Source of the DNA: Melieria omissa
Lineage: Eukaryota; Arthropoda; Insecta; Diptera; Ulidiidae
Length of the DNA stretch: 64,000 nt
Assembly (NCBI GenBank): GCA_963971225.1
Contig: OZ020269.1
Location: forward strand, 41,065,264 to 41,129,263
Direction: 5' to 3'
Below, piece after piece: positions 43,353 through 55,471 of this stretch. Position 1 is the first letter of the stretch. Every line of letters begins with the position of its first letter. Below the pieces are notes generated by a model, which worked only from the letters and a program-made list of their open reading frames with translations, searched no databases and was not told the DNA's origin. Position numbers and translations under genes: made by a program.

Positions 43353-43951
43353 GAAATTCTATTGGTACGTTTGGTTGTTGGTGATCGATTTTTTTGTAAA
43401 TGTTTAAGGAAATGTCGACAGAGCTTTTTTTAGCAGCCACACCGGTTCCATAATTGTTTTGTTAAATTTTTGAGGCGGGTAAATACCATGCTCTTTCCCG
43501 TAAGCAATACAGCGGCGCAGTGTGGATTTTAATTTAAACTTTCGTTTGTGTCGAGAAGCGGCCACTATAGTTTTATAAAGGTGCTCGTTTGGTGAGTTCA
43601 GTAGTTTTGGAGTTAGTAGGATTCTTGATTCATATACCCTTTCTTTTATAGATGGTAAGCCAGTTTCGCCTAGGATGCAATTTATAGGTGATGTAGGAAA
43701 TGCATTTATACTGCTTCGAGCTGCGGCGTGATACGGAGCTTCCAGTAATTTGATGTTTGTGTTAGCGCACCATCCAAAGATGGGTAGGCAGTAGTCAATT
43801 TTGGATAATATATGATAAGTGCCCTTGTTATATTATAAGTGTGTTAGGATGAGTCAAGGATCGTCTACATGCTAGATATTTGATTATATTTAATCTTTTC
43901 ATGACGTTTTTTCTTAGAGTAAGACATTGGTGTCGAAAATTAAATTTATTA

Positions 43952-45130
43952 TCAAAATAAATAGGTACCTAATATTTTTAAATTTTGTACAGTTTCTATA
44001 ACATTGTTGTCGAAAGTTAATTGAGGGAAGTTACAATTTCTTTTTTTGCAAATGTGCAGTAATTTACATTTGGAAGGGGAGATGGTTGCCCCTGATTGCA
44101 GGCCCCATTTTTTTAATTCTGTGAGGACTTTACAAAAGATAATGTTTGCAGATTCTGTATTTTTCATATTAGTATAAATGATAGCGTCATCAGCGTACAT
44201 AGCAAGTTTTATATTTTTAATACTCATACATATTTCATTTAGTTTATCGAAGGCTATTATAAATAGTACTACAGAGAGGGGCGAACCCTGTGCGATTCCA
44301 TTATGGAGGTGGTAAGTATAGGATAGCTTGTTATTAACACGAACACGTATTTGTCGATTTGTCATGAAAGCTTTTACAAATTTAAAAACTTTTGGACCCA
44401 TCTTCCAGGTAGCAAGTTGACTTAGGACTGCGTGAACTCCTACGCGGTCAAAGGCTATCTCGAAGTCTGTCGCCATGATGGTAACATGGTTTTTGGTGGC
44501 GAGAGAGTCTGATACGTAGTGTTGGAGTTGAGTTAGCAAGTCCATAGTGCTGTGTTTGTGTTTGAAGGCAGTTTGGTTGTGGCTTATAAAATTATTTCTG
44601 GTGATAAACCACATTATTCTTTTGGCTTCAATTTTGTCAAGAGTTTTACCGACGCATGATAGAAGAGATATTGGTCTGTAGGACGTAATTAAGTCGGCGG
44701 ATTTGTTTGGTTTAATAATTGGGATTATCGTGGCTATACGCCAGTGATGTGGATAGAAAGTTTGTGCTAAGATGGAGTTATACAAGTGAAGTAATCTGTG
44801 TTTGGCTATTTCAGATAAGTTAGAAAGCATAGGGTAGGAAATACGGTCGATGCCGGGAGTCTTACCTCTGGCGTGCTGCAACGCTGATTCAAGTTCAATA
44901 AATGTTATTTCGCTCTCTATGGCTTTTGCTGAAGGGGAGAGTTTTGAAGGAGCGTACGTTGTGGACAGCCACAGTTTTTTTTCTTTTATGTAAAGGTTGG
45001 AAAAGTTGTCGTCATTTGAGTAATTTGACCAATATTGGGCAAATGATTCCGCAATATCGAAAGAGTTAGAGAGAATGTTCTGATTATATAGGATCGTTTT
45101 AATGGGACTGTGAGGATTTCCAGTTAACAA
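43952..45130 (-). pseudogene. I-type ORF2, reverse transcriptase
   Basis: 392 open codons. They hold GKTPGIDRISYPMLSNL, ATIIPIIKPNKSADLITSYR, the palm motif VTIMATDFEIAFDRVG (usual DFxxAFD), the primer grip region GIAQGSPLSVVLFIIAFD, and the catalytic box LAMYADDAIIYTN. The YADD box and the first Asp are kept, so polymerase residues are intact in this block. A frameshift at about 43950 separates it from the connection and RNase H domains, and another near 45130 from the region after the endonuclease. Confidence 0.9.
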
Positions 45131-45496
45131 TTTAATGTCAGACCAGATTTTTTTGGGGGTTGAAGTTGGGGAAATTCGTGACGTAAATAGTGCAAAGCTT
45201 TTCCTCCTTGATTCTTTGGCCGCTTTGATCTTTTATAATTTAGTAGGTTTATATCGGTCATCGATTTTTTAAAAATTTTCCAGAGTTTAATTTTTTGGCC
45301 TCGGAGTTCTTGGAGGTCCTTGTTCCACCAAATAGGAAATACTTTGGAGAATTTACTTTTGCTTTGTGGAATTGACTTATTAGCTGCAGTGCGAATGGTT
45401 TTTGTGATTATTGAGGTTTCTTTATTGATGTTGTGGGTTGGAGGATATTTTAGGGTATTGCTGATTTCTGATTGGAATACATTCCAATTAGCATAA

Positions 45497-45994
45497 TTAA
45501 ACGTTTGTTAATGAAGAGTGGGAGGAAAAGTGTGTGGGAGAGCCGTTATTAAGTGACACTAGATGGTGGTTAAGAATAAAGTTTTCGATAATTAAACCTC
45601 TCGCATTTGGTTTGCGAGAACCCCAAAGAGGGCTCCAGGCGTTAAAATCCCCTGTCCATAAGACTGGTGACGGAAGATGATTGAAGAGGCTATTTAACTC
45701 GGTTTCAGAAAAATTTTGCTGCGGGGGGATATATGTATTTGCAACGGAAAAACATAAATTAAGGTTGATTTTTACCGCTATTGTTGATATGTTGGAGGCT
45801 ATGTCTATAACTTTGTGTGGAATGTAATTTTTTATTAGTATTGCAATACCTTGTTTACTAGATTGAATGTTGTGTAAGTTTGAGAAATAACCAATATATT
45901 GCTTAGGGTAAGCAATACTGTTTGAATTATATGCATGTGGAATGTGGGTTTCTTGTATACAAATTAAGGAGTGCGTCGTTAAAAATTGTGACAT
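45497..45994 (-). pseudogene. I-type ORF2, endonuclease
   Basis: AP-type endonuclease of the I-type element. ICIQETHIPH (catalytic Glu), SVANTYIPPQQNF, and VLWTGDFNAWSPLWGS (Asp/Asn) are clear; the last motif (SDH) would follow the frame end at 45497. The true ORF2 start lies at about 46918 (MTLNIVQWNMNG), and an insertion of about 850 bp splits the first 20 residues from this block. Confidence 0.85.
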
Positions 45995-46011
45995 GCAATT
46001 TTTCTAATAAC

Positions 46012-46862
46012 TTCGTTAATACAAATTCAAATTAAACTTTTTTTGATCAGGTGAGCCATGAAAACTTTGTCATTGAATAGTTTATGCCCATTTATAGCAT
46101 TGAATGAGTATTTAATGATAAAATGGTGATGATAACATGAGAAAATGATGATAAATGATAAAATTAGAAAATTAACAAGGAAAAATGAAAGCCCTCATGA
46201 GGGGTATTCCAGAAAAAGTTAGAAAATTTACCCTTGAAAATTTATTATAATTTTTTTTTTAATAAATTCTAAAATCTACATAAAAGACATGTTATATAAA
46301 ACCAGACTTTTCAAAAATTGGACTAGTGGTTGCTAAGATGTTATAATTTTTCTTGTTGATGCTTTTACTGCCAAATGGGGCGTGTCCCGACGTTGGAAAT
46401 CGTTGAGGGACAAGTTTGACAGCTTGAAGCGTAAGTCCAAGCTGGAACTTGCAGCGCAGAAGAGCGAGACGTATCGCACAGGTGGCGGGCCACCAGCGAT
46501 TGGACATGTCAGCAGTGCAAAGCAGTGAAATAGTCCAATTGGCTGTTATATGTTATATTTGCCGCATTTTGCGACTCCGTACCTTCAAAAGCGTCTTCCA
46601 GTGCATGAATTTGAGAAACACGCCTATTTTCCATACCGAAAGATCTCAAATTCAAATTTCATTTCAAATTGTTATTTCATTATCAGCTGTTTTTTGTTTG
46701 TAAACAAACATATGCATGTACTTGGCACCATTTCCACTTAAAGTTCACTTTAAAGTTTAACAGGCACTCAATCCTCCCGGTAAATTTTATCGAGAGGATA
46801 GCTTAACGGGCAGATGAGAAAACGAAAATGCGTTTATCGGCATGAGAAAACGGCCCTAAGAG
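46012..46862. mobile_element. DNA-element insertion in the I-type ORF2
   Basis: Sequence foreign to the I-type element separates YHEL (46863) from the endonuclease block. Its right edge reads, inward on the minus strand, TTAGGGCCGTTTTCTCATGC, similar in style to PIF/Harbinger ends, and it contains a Myb/SANT-like coding remnant, also a Harbinger hallmark. No matching left end was found, so limits and class are tentative. Confidence 0.45.
46384..46530 (+). pseudogene. Myb/SANT-like (zeste-type) DNA-binding fragment
   Basis: The plus-strand translation contains RRWKSLRDKFDSLKRKSKLE followed by LAAQKSETYRTGGGPPA. The last phrase with GGGPP is characteristic of Myb/SANT-like DNA-binding proteins of the zeste/Harbinger-associated type, which in Harbinger elements help bring the transposase to the ends. 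Only about 45 residues remain, with no start codon and flanking stops. Confidence 0.6.
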
Positions 46863-47059
46863 TTCATGGTAGTTTTTGAAATACCCGTTCATATTCCATT
46901 GGACAATATTGAGTGTCATTGACAGTGACTGAGAGAAATGTAGATATAACTTTGTAATATTATGTATTTGTTTGTATTTTTAAAATGATGTTGAGAAACT
47001 ACATGTCGTCTTCGGAGGACATTGGTGTCTGAGTAGCTGAGAGTACTTGGGAGAGAGAC

Positions 47060-49257
47060 GGGAGTGGTTCGAAGAAAGATTGAGATTGTGCGTTGTGAGT
47101 GTCTGGAGCAGTGCTGCCGTTTTCAATTTTTCTTCAGTAGTACAAATTATGATTTTTGGGTAGAATTTATGGACTTTGAGTAGTACACATGCATATTTCC
47201 TAAACAATGTAAAAAAATGATTCAACAAAAATTTTCCCGTAATTTGTTTTATAAGTTGAAAATTCCATAATAAAACTAAGTATTTATTTTTATTGATATC
47301 AAATATCGTTATCGAATATGGTTAAAAAAAATGTCAACCCCAAGAGAAATCGAACGATTTTATACACTTATATCAGGATATTCTAATGATTACGAGTTTC
47401 ACCTTAGTTTAATTTTTCTGACTCGTCGACGTCCTAGCAACCACTTTATTGTCTTTATCAAATTTTAAAAGGTTCCTACAAGAATATACAAAAATGTATA
47501 AGTTAATTTGTATTTAAATACAGTAATATTACTCTATTATTTCACGATGTTCATTTTTGGGTATCGCATCTGCTGCGTTGTTTTCAAAGTTTATGAGTCA
47601 TAAATCAACAACAATTATGACTATCAACATCTTATATCATATGATTAGAATAATGTGAACTATTATACGAACAGCATTTGGCAACGCGGTTCAAAAAGGT
47701 GCAATTGTCACTTTAGTCGCACAACGGTAACTCTACGACGAGCTCATTTGCTTGATTGAAAAAAGTCCATCAAAAAGTGAAACATACGGAAACACATGTG
47801 GTTGGGCTGCCCACGAACCAAAGATATTTGGTTAGAAATAAAAAACAGCAACATTGGTTGGAATTTCGTGCTTCGGCAATGTTCAGTTTGGTAACTTAAA
47901 CTTAGCCTTACTTAAAATATGAAAATTCAACTGCTAAAACTTATATTTCAGAAAATAGTAGTACAATCGGCCTGTGGGTAGTACGGTAGTACAGATGATG
48001 AAATAGTAGTAAAATACTACTATAGTAGTACGTTCGGCAGCCCTGGTCTGGAGAGTTGGTTATTGTGAGGAGATTTTGTTGAGGTGAGTTTGGGAACGAA
48101 ACAGTGTGATCGGAGAGGCGTGTGTTATTGGAAAGGTGATTAATGTGGAATTCTGAGCTCGAAGAGTAGTTTTAGTAGTCATTTTGTTTTCATTTGTTAA
48201 GTTATCGTTTTTTGGGTTATTGATGGTTATGTTATTGTTATTATTGTTATTGTTATAATTAGTTTTGATGTTAGAGATGTTTACGTTATTATTTGTAGTT
48301 GTGGTTGAGGATTTGTGGATATTGCCATTTATGTTTGAGGTGGATACGGCTGTGGCATAGGAGGTATCAGGTGAAACAGATGAAGTGAGTGAAGATTGTT
48401 GTTTGTGGATTTTTATTGATTCGCGCATGGAGCATTTGTTTGTTGTTTTGATTTTTATTATGTCTTTAGCTTGGAGAAATTTAGTGCATTCTTTGGATGA
48501 GGAGGGGTGCTCCGCAGAGCAGTTTGCACAAAGTGTGCGTGTACAACTTGCTGGAGTGTGGGGAGGGAGAGAGCAGTTCACGCAAAGCGGACTTCGATTA
48601 CAACGTTTCGCTGTGTGCCCAAGAAGCTGACAAGACTTATAGCGCATGGGTGAGGGAATGTATTGGCGAACCAATACTTTACACCAAGCAATGTCGATCT
48701 TACTAGGTAAGGTGTAGAGGTTAAATGTTAATAGGACAACTCCCGTAGGGCGCAGAGTGTTGTCAACATTTCTTTGGAATTTAAAGGCTGATACTACTCC
48801 TTGAGACCTAAGATCGTTTACAATTTCTGCCTCTGGCACATTGTTTAGGAATGGAGCAAATACCGTACCTTTAACATGGTTGAGCGATTCGTGTAGGGTG
48901 GCTGATACCGCGCACACGTTTGACAAATATTTTGTTAGCGAGAATTTTTGCGCGATTTCAGAGCTCTCCACTAGTAAAAGCAATTTCCCATCACGAAGGG
49001 TAGATAGATATGGAGTGGACGTCACTGCTGATTTGTTTGATCGCCCGATGTATGGAAAAACAGGAATAGGAGGAGAGGGGTTTGTCCGTGTCTGTGGATT
49101 CAATAACCACAAATTTGGGGTCTACTGTTTTTATTTCTGGGAGAAGAGGAAAAGGAACCATGGCGACACCCGTTCCTGATTTACGTTTCTTTTTTGGTCC
49201 TGAATCGAGTAGGGCGAAGCGATTTGCCCAAATATTTGGTGGCCCTGGGGCCATTTT
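47060..49257 (-). pseudogene. I-type ORF1 (nucleic-acid-binding Gag-like protein)
   Basis: ORF1 starts MAPGPPNIWANRFALLDSG (49257) and changes frame near 49082-49110. The main block (49112-48060) has LLVESSEIAQKFSLTKYLSN, SLNHVKGTVFAPFLNNVPE and then three Cys-rich motifs, starting at SCQLLGHTAKRC and ending CANCSAEHPSSSKEC. These are the CCHC-type knuckles of I-clade ORF1 proteins, which coat the RNA. The first Cys of knuckle one is replaced by Tyr. A low-complexity Asn/Thr stretch (about residues 275-310) follows. A hAT element then interrupts, and a short C-terminal piece ending MSSEDDM lies below 47100. Confidence 0.85.
47109..48045. mobile_element. hAT-type MITE in the I-type ORF1
   Basis: 8-bp duplication GTCTGGAG at 47101-47108 and 48046-48053. 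Ends CAGTGCTGCCG and CAGGGCTGCCG in inverted repeat. The motif AGTAGTAC is repeated in both subterminal regions (near 47138, 47178, 47958, 47980-48030). 937 bp, no transposase. Confidence 0.9.
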
Positions 49258-49458
49258 GCACGTGGCGAATGAACTATAAGCGAAAGGTGGGTATATGCAC
49301 ACGCGAAAGGTAAAGAACAGTGGTAAATATAGAGCGAACCGTGCAAGAATGGAACGGTGAGTACAGTTAGAAAGATAAAGCTACCAAACACTCCGTAAGC
49401 GAAAAACGGACGTCTTGTCAGCGCGAGAGTTAGTCGGTGACTGCGTTACTTGTAAATA

Positions 49459-50241
49459 TGTTACTTTGAATAGTCTTAATTGAATGTGTGTTGTTCATGT
49501 GTAGTTCTTCTAGTGATTTTAGGGATAGTATGTTGTATCTATTTATTTCTGTGGGTGTTGGTTGACTTATGGCTGGTTTGGTATTTATTTGTGGGATCTT
49601 GGTGTTGCTGAATATTTTATCATTTATCTTAATTGTTTCATTGTGGAATTTTATTAGAAATGTGCCTTCTAGGTTGTGACTTGCGTCTTAAAAAAAAACA
49701 ACTTCCATTAAAACTATTTAGGAGTATGACTCCACCCAAGATTTCTTCTACTGTGGGAATGTGTTGATTATTTGTAACATTGCAAAAGGATTTTAGGTCA
49801 TAAACTAGTTTAGTTGTACATTGGCCGTTTACTCGATTTATCAGATTATTGCGATTACACATGCTTACGGAATTAAATTTGTTACACTCTTGCTGGATGC
49901 CAAACAGTTCCTGTCCGCTAATTAATAATGATTTGTACGGAATATCAATAATTGTTTTGTTTCATTTAACTGCTCTTATTAAAATTTTTTCGTATATTGT
50001 GTCTGTTGTCATTGGAATTTTGATTAGGTACATGATGTTTGTTTTATTATATAAAATCTTAACTTGAGTAAATTCTAGTGCATCCTCAGTGCTTCTAAAC
50101 GGCATATTTTCCTTTTTTAGTTTTTCTAACACTTGTTTTATTTCGTTTTTATTAAATAGTATGGAATTTACCATGTTTGCTCTAACCCATTAAATTGCAT
50201 ATTTAATGTTTATTAATTCTTCTTTTATAAGTCGTATCCTA
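49459..50241 (-). pseudogene. env: Errantivirus env, middle block (left copy)
   Basis: Part of the envelope ectodomain in at least two frames: 50174-49962 and 49862-49638. Cys residues and N-glycosylation-type sites are visible. A frameshift near 49870-49960 and another near 49690 (poly-A run at 49688) break it. It is bounded by the LOA-like insertion on one side (14-bp duplication 50228-50241) and the I-type insertion on the other. Confidence 0.7.
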
Positions 50242-50427
50242 GTAGTCGAAGCCTACCTCATCTAAGCCAGTCCGGCAGACTCGGCTGACTGGGTTGGCGA
50301 ATCCATCCAGACGACTGAGCCTGCTGGATAGGTCTGCACACACACCGAGCAGCAATGAACGGGTGCAGACGAGGGGCAGAGGGGGTAAGCGTACGGAAAC
50401 CCACACGAAGGGACCAAAGGCGTAACT

Positions 50428-53188
50428 ATGGAGATTGTACAAGTCAATCTCCGTAGAGCGTCGGCAGCCTCGGCTGTCCTAACTAGGACCATGAACACCT
50501 TGGGTCCTAGTATAGCCCTGGTGCAGGAACCATGGACCAGCACCAACGGTCAAGTCAGAGGGCTATCCCAGGCAGGTAAGGTATTATGTTGTCAATCAAC
50601 CACAACCAGAGCCAGGACCTGCATCGTGTTTAATAACATATCTTTCTTCCAGTTGACAGATTTTGTTACGCCGGATCTATGCGCGGGTAAGATTACCTGG
50701 AACTCCAGGGAAATCATTATTGCCTCCGCTTACTTCTCTGGAGACGAACAGCTCATTGCCTATGCTAGGGGCAACCACATGAAGCTCGTAATGGGCTGTG
50801 ATGCGAACGCCCATCACACCATGTGGGGGAGCACGGACATAAATCCTAGAGGTGAGTCACTATTTAATTATATACTTTCCTTAGACCTAAGTATTTGCAA
50901 TATTGGGAACAGCCCCACATTTGTAACTAGAGTCAGAGAGGAAGTCTTGGATATGACCTTGACAACCTCGATGACAAAAGACCTTGTCAGTAATTGGCGA
51001 GTATCTGACGAGCCGTCGTGCTCAGATCATATGCAGATAAGATTCACGCTAGGGAATCAAATGCCAACCGTGGTGACATTCAGACCAAAACGACAGACTG
51101 ACTGGAACAGCTATTGCTTCCAGTTAGGACAGGACGTCCCAACTCAAATCGAGAATAGGATAGATACCATAGACAGACTAGAAAGGGCCTCTACAATTTT
51201 TAGAGATTCCGTTCTGAATGCCTATGAAGAAAACTGTCCCCTCAAGACCAAAACTTGTAGGAAACAGACACCGTGGTGGAGTAGTCATCTTAACAAACTG
51301 AGAAGGGAAGTAAGGAAACTATTTAATAGAGCCAAGCGAAACAACGACTGGCAGACCTACTCCCAGACTCTCACCAAATACAACCAAGAAATCAGGAAGG
51401 CCAAGAGGGAATCCTTCAAGCGGTTCTGTGAGGACGTATCAGATCTGTCCTCCAGCTACAGGCTTCATAGGGTTCTCTCGATGGAAAAATCCTGTCCGAT
51501 AGGAACACTGGTGGATGGAGATGGGACAGCCATAAAGTGTGAAAAGGAAACACTTGTCCTACTCACCAATACCCACTTCCCGGGGTCAGTATACACAAAT
51601 GATCCTCTGACAGGCAGTACTGGACAGGTGCGTCGTCCAGGGAGGGGAGACTGGAGAACTGCCAAAGCTGTGTGTAATGCACTTGTAGTAGAATGGGCGC
51701 TGGAATCATTCTCTCCCTACAAGGCGCCCGGAAAAGATGATATTTTCCCAGCGCTCTTACAGAAGGGAATGGCAATACTAACGCCCATTTTAACCAAAAT
51801 CTACGTATGTAGTTTAGCTTTTGGGTACATTCCAGAAGCCTGGAGAATAGTTAACGTGATCTATCTCCCGAAACCTGCAAGAGCTGATAAGAAAGACCCA
51901 AAATCTTTCAGGCCAATAAGCCTGATGTCTTTTGTGCTTAAAGGCTTGGAAAAGGTCGTTGACCGGTATCTGAGGGAGGAAATACTCACTCAGCATCCCC
52001 TGAGCATGAACCAACATGCCTACCAGAAAGGTAAATCCACGGAAACGGCCCTATCGGCACTGGTAGGTAAGATAGAGAAGTCGCAGGCAGAAAAGGAAAT
52101 CTGTCTAGTAGGTTTCCTGGACATAGAAGGGGCTTTCAACTACACAACCTTCGAAGCGATAGAAACGGCGCTAGAAGGACTACAGGCGCCTGCCACCCTT
52201 ATAAGATGGATATCATCAATGCTGGAGAGCAGGGTGATTCAGTCCAACTTAGAGGAGGCAGAGCTGTCAGTATGCACAGCGCGAGGATGTCCTCAAGGGG
52301 GAGTACAGTCCCCCCTGCTGTGGTCTGTAGTCGTTGACGGACTAATCCGCTCTCTTGAAGAGCAGGGACATGAAGTCATCGCATATGCAGACGATTTAGT
52401 CATTGTGGTCAGAGGCAGAGACGGACATACCGCCTCAGACTTGCTTCAGAGCGTGCTGAGGATAGTCGAGTACTGGTGCATCAGACAGAAAATGTCTGTG
52501 AATCCAGACAAGACAATCATAGTCCCTTTTACACATAAAAGGAAGATCGACCTTAGACAGATTATGATCTTTGGAAAAGAACTGAACTTCTCGAGGGAAG
52601 TTAAGTATTTAGGGGTAATCCTGGACAGCAAATTGAACTGGAAACCTCATGTTAATCGCATCAAAAAGAGGGCAGGCATTGCTCTCTGGAGTTGCAAAAG
52701 AATCTGTGGCAAAATTGGGGACTGAGACCGAAGTGGCTTCAGAGTTTATACTCCCTAATAGTTCTGCCGACTATCACCTACGGGGAAATAGTGTGGTGGA
52801 GAAAAACCACGGAAATAACAACTGTGACTAAGCTGGGAAAACTTCAAAGACTAGCGAATACCTGTTTAACGGGATGTCTCAGTACTACACCAACGGCAGC
52901 CCTAAATGTTATATTGGGGACTCTGCCGCTGGAACTAAATGTGCAAATTGCTGCAACCATCAGCGAACACAGACTAATGCACAGTGGATCCATACATAGG
53001 GATGCACATGCAATCGGTCACCTATCCCTGTTGAAGGATAGGAGGCGGGATGGAGGCTTCTGGATGCCTCTGGATCTGATGCCACCGAGACACTTCTTCA
53101 GGAAGAACTACTCTACGTACATACCGCATAGGGAAGACTGGGCTGCTAATAGAATCAGTCTCACGTGTGATGACATTGTCTGGTACAC
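50428..53188 (+). pseudogene. LOA-like polyprotein, endonuclease and RT (left copy)
   Basis: Starts MEIVQVNLRRASAASAVLTR at 50428. Endonuclease motifs: ALVQEPW (Glu, about residue 33), VMGCDANAHHTMWGS (about 123) and SDHMQIRF (about 195), all intact. RT: KAPGKDDIFPALLQKGM, FRPISLMSFVLKGLEKVV, FLDIEGAFNYTTFEAIETAL (palm Asp), RGCPQGGVQSPLLWSVVVDG and IAYADDLVIVVRGRDG (YADD, about residue 654). One A is missing in the run near 52711 compared with the right copy, which ends the frame at 52725; reading continues in the next frame to the Transib-like insertion at DDIVWYTD. A single base loss and the insertion are the only evident defects. Confidence 0.92.
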
Positions 53189-53506
53189 CGATGCACAGTG
53201 TTTCGCCTAGAACAAGCTAGCTGGACAAAAACGACAGTTTCATTTCCTGATTTTTCCATTAGATAATGAATGTCAATATTCATACATTAGGATTTGTGTG
53301 AAAATAACACACCGGCACTTTCAATATAGGTAGCTATATAGATAAATATATCAGATTATCGTAAATTTTAATAATTTCTTCACATAGTTGGCCTGCAGTG
53401 ATTTCTTAAAATAAGTTCGTGTTAAAAGTCGGTTACATCTTTTTTATAATGGAGTCTGTGCTTAAGAGTGAGTAGTATTTTTACAATGTCTTGTATTAGC
53501 AATTAA

Positions 53507-53844
53507 TTAATAATTTTAATAATAATTGATTGGCACGACAGCCCGCTTACGCGAGACTAAGGCCTAGCTTCCCGCAACCACCCGTGTTGTGCGTGTGAAT
53601 TTTTGTACGCGGGTGGAAGGGACCTACAGTTTTATGCCGGTTCCGAACGGCAGGTTGGGAGCTCTTTCATAAGCAATTTTTACTCTCAGAGGTTTGCCAT
53701 TTCCAGCTGAGAGGACAGCCACCGAAAGAGAAAACGAGTTTTCCCGTTATTTTTTTTTAGGTGTTACTACATGCAGTATTCGATCTTGCGTCGCTCTGCA
53801 TGCGACTCGTTGGACCGCGCACTAACCAACTGAGCCACGGCGGC
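53507..53844 (-). mobile_element. tRNA-derived SINE in the Transib-like element
   Basis: Minus-strand full copy with a 15-bp target duplication TGTATTAGCAATTAA at 53492-53506 and 53845-53859, the best-preserved insertion of this SINE in the window. 5' end GCCGCCGTGGCTCAGTTGG on the minus strand; 3' tail with AATTATTATTAAAA. Confidence 0.9.
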
Positions 53845-54182
53845 TGTATTAGCAATTAAGCTATATTTAATAGTTGTAACGTGCCATCATTAAGAAGGAA
53901 AGCGATTTTTTCCACAAATGTTTAACTTTAAAGGTGAAAAGTTGAGATGTCTCCTCATGTCACCTCCCCAATTTTTATATATATTCTGCTCATAAGTACG
54001 GACTAGTAGATGGAACAAAAAACCATTGCGAATTTTTTGCACATCTATTTTATTTAATTTTTTCAGATTTGACTATAAGCATAACAAAATTTAAATTTTT
54101 CGGAAATTTGGTTGGAATATTCTAATGAAACAAAAAATAAAGAGATAATGAGGCACATGTTACCTAATTTAACGATTATGAA

Positions 54183-54980
54183 ATGACAGAAAATTCCTTA
54201 AGAAGCATAAAAGTCAAACTTTCTCAAATACCATCAAAGTTGTCCATGAAGTGGAACAGCCTAGGAAGAAACCGTGAACGATTTCTAAATAAGAACCCTG
54301 AATGCCTATCTGGTTCAGAGATAATTTTCAACATTACTGTACGTTCAAGCTTGCCATCGACATCTTCAGACAGCCAACCAGGTCCTGGCAGACCGAAGAA
54401 GGTATTTGATAACTCCAGTCTGAGGACCAAACGAATAGATGAGTCAATACAATCCAGAAGTGCTGATGAGCTGATTTATACTGCAGAGGTATCTGCACGA
54501 TTGTCCGGCAGTAGAAATGTAGCAAGTGTTATCAAAACTGCGAAAAGAGATACTCAAGAATCTCTGAACCAAAAAATTGTGAAAAAAATTCTAGATGTTT
54601 GAGCAGTGAAGAAGCTTTAGCATACTATGTACATAGCAAATCAACTAGTCAATTTAAAAATGTGCTTGGACTGATTGTAGATAAACCAAAGCCTGGATTC
54701 GGTAACACAAAGACGGTTCTTTGAAAATTCAGAGAAAAGTGTAGAAATTACTGGCTTGGTTGTTACTTTCATAAAAAAATTCGACACACTACTACGCGCT
54801 TTATCTTCGTGGTATAACATGCCTGTTACGGTTCACAAAATTTTGGTGCACACGACTGACGTTATAAAATCGGCAATTCTGCCAATTGGTCAGCTTTCTG
54901 AGGAAGCTCAGGAAGCTCGTTATAAAGACTGTAGGCGATTTAGAGCAAACAATACGCAAAAGCAGTCCCGTGAACTGTAA
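54183..54980 (+). pseudogene. Transib/RAG1-like transposase fragments
   Basis: Two plus-strand blocks. 54183-54602 (139 codons) contains PGPGRPKKVFDNSSLRTKRI and ELIYTAEVSARLSGSRNVAS, a phrase pattern I know from the N-terminal half of insect Transib-type proteins. 54756-54980 contains YNMPVTVHKILVHTTDVIKS and PIGQLSEEAQEARYKDCRRF. The second resembles, residue for residue in spacing, the RAG1 core around its catalytic Glu (H..I..., SE..E..NK..RRFR). The expected Asn before Lys is Tyr here. The region with the first two catalytic Asp residues is missing, so the gene is dead. Assignment rests on motif memory plus the element's ends and duplication. Confidence 0.65.
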
Positions 54981-55284
54981 GTAGGTAATAAATTGACAAG
55001 AATTTCCTGCTGTGCTAAGAATAAACGCTCAACAGTCGTATCTTAAACTGCTTGAAGTTTCATTTTAGCACGCGTTTCATTCACATCAATTTGGATGTGG
55101 ATACAAGTAGCTTTTGCCTTTCTAACACTATAAAATGATGGAAATACCTTATGACAAGCTTAGATACTCCACTTCCGATGCCTTTTGTGTGCATGACTAG
55201 TCGATTGGCTATCTATATAGTACAATAAAGCTGTAATATCTCAAACTTAAACGTCTATCATTTTTTTTAGAGAATCACATCAGA

Positions 55285-55445
55285 GAATCTGGAGTCTCAT
55301 TTTCCGCAATTTTGATAACACTTGCTACATTTCGCCAGTGGACAATCGTGCAGATATCTCCGCAGCATAAATCAACTTATCAGTATATCTGGTATGTTTT
55401 AGCTAATCTATTCTATCCCTTTGGTCCTAAGACTGGAATTATTAA
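55285..55445 (-). repeat. Inverted second copy of the transposase N-terminal region
   Basis: 55295-55445, read on the minus strand, repeats 54410-54545 with many differences (shared GTTATCAAAACTGC-like, GGACAATCGTGCAGATA and AAATCAGCT-like phrases; on the protein level NSSLRTKG). The element therefore contains parts of two related but diverged copies facing each other. Confidence 0.7.
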
Positions 55446-55471
55446 GCTCCTTAATGTATATATGTATATTA

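Larger units (their letters stand above)
42401..49445 (-). mobile_element. I-type non-LTR retrotransposon, near full length
   Basis: A 13-bp target duplication TTACTTGTAAATA at 42388-42400 and 49446-49458 bounds it. On the minus strand it begins CGCAGTCACCGAC, close in style to I-factor 5' ends, and has ORF1 (zinc-knuckle protein) and ORF2 (endonuclease, RT, RNase H). It ends in an AT-rich tail. Two DNA elements interrupt it (47109-48045 and about 46012-46862). It is inserted in the env gene of the errantivirus. Confidence 0.9.

Noticed and set aside
50242..50430. Separate promoter element upstream of the LOA-like ORF
   Set aside because: Only 186 bp of element sequence with no recognisable core promoter motif; I could not support a call.
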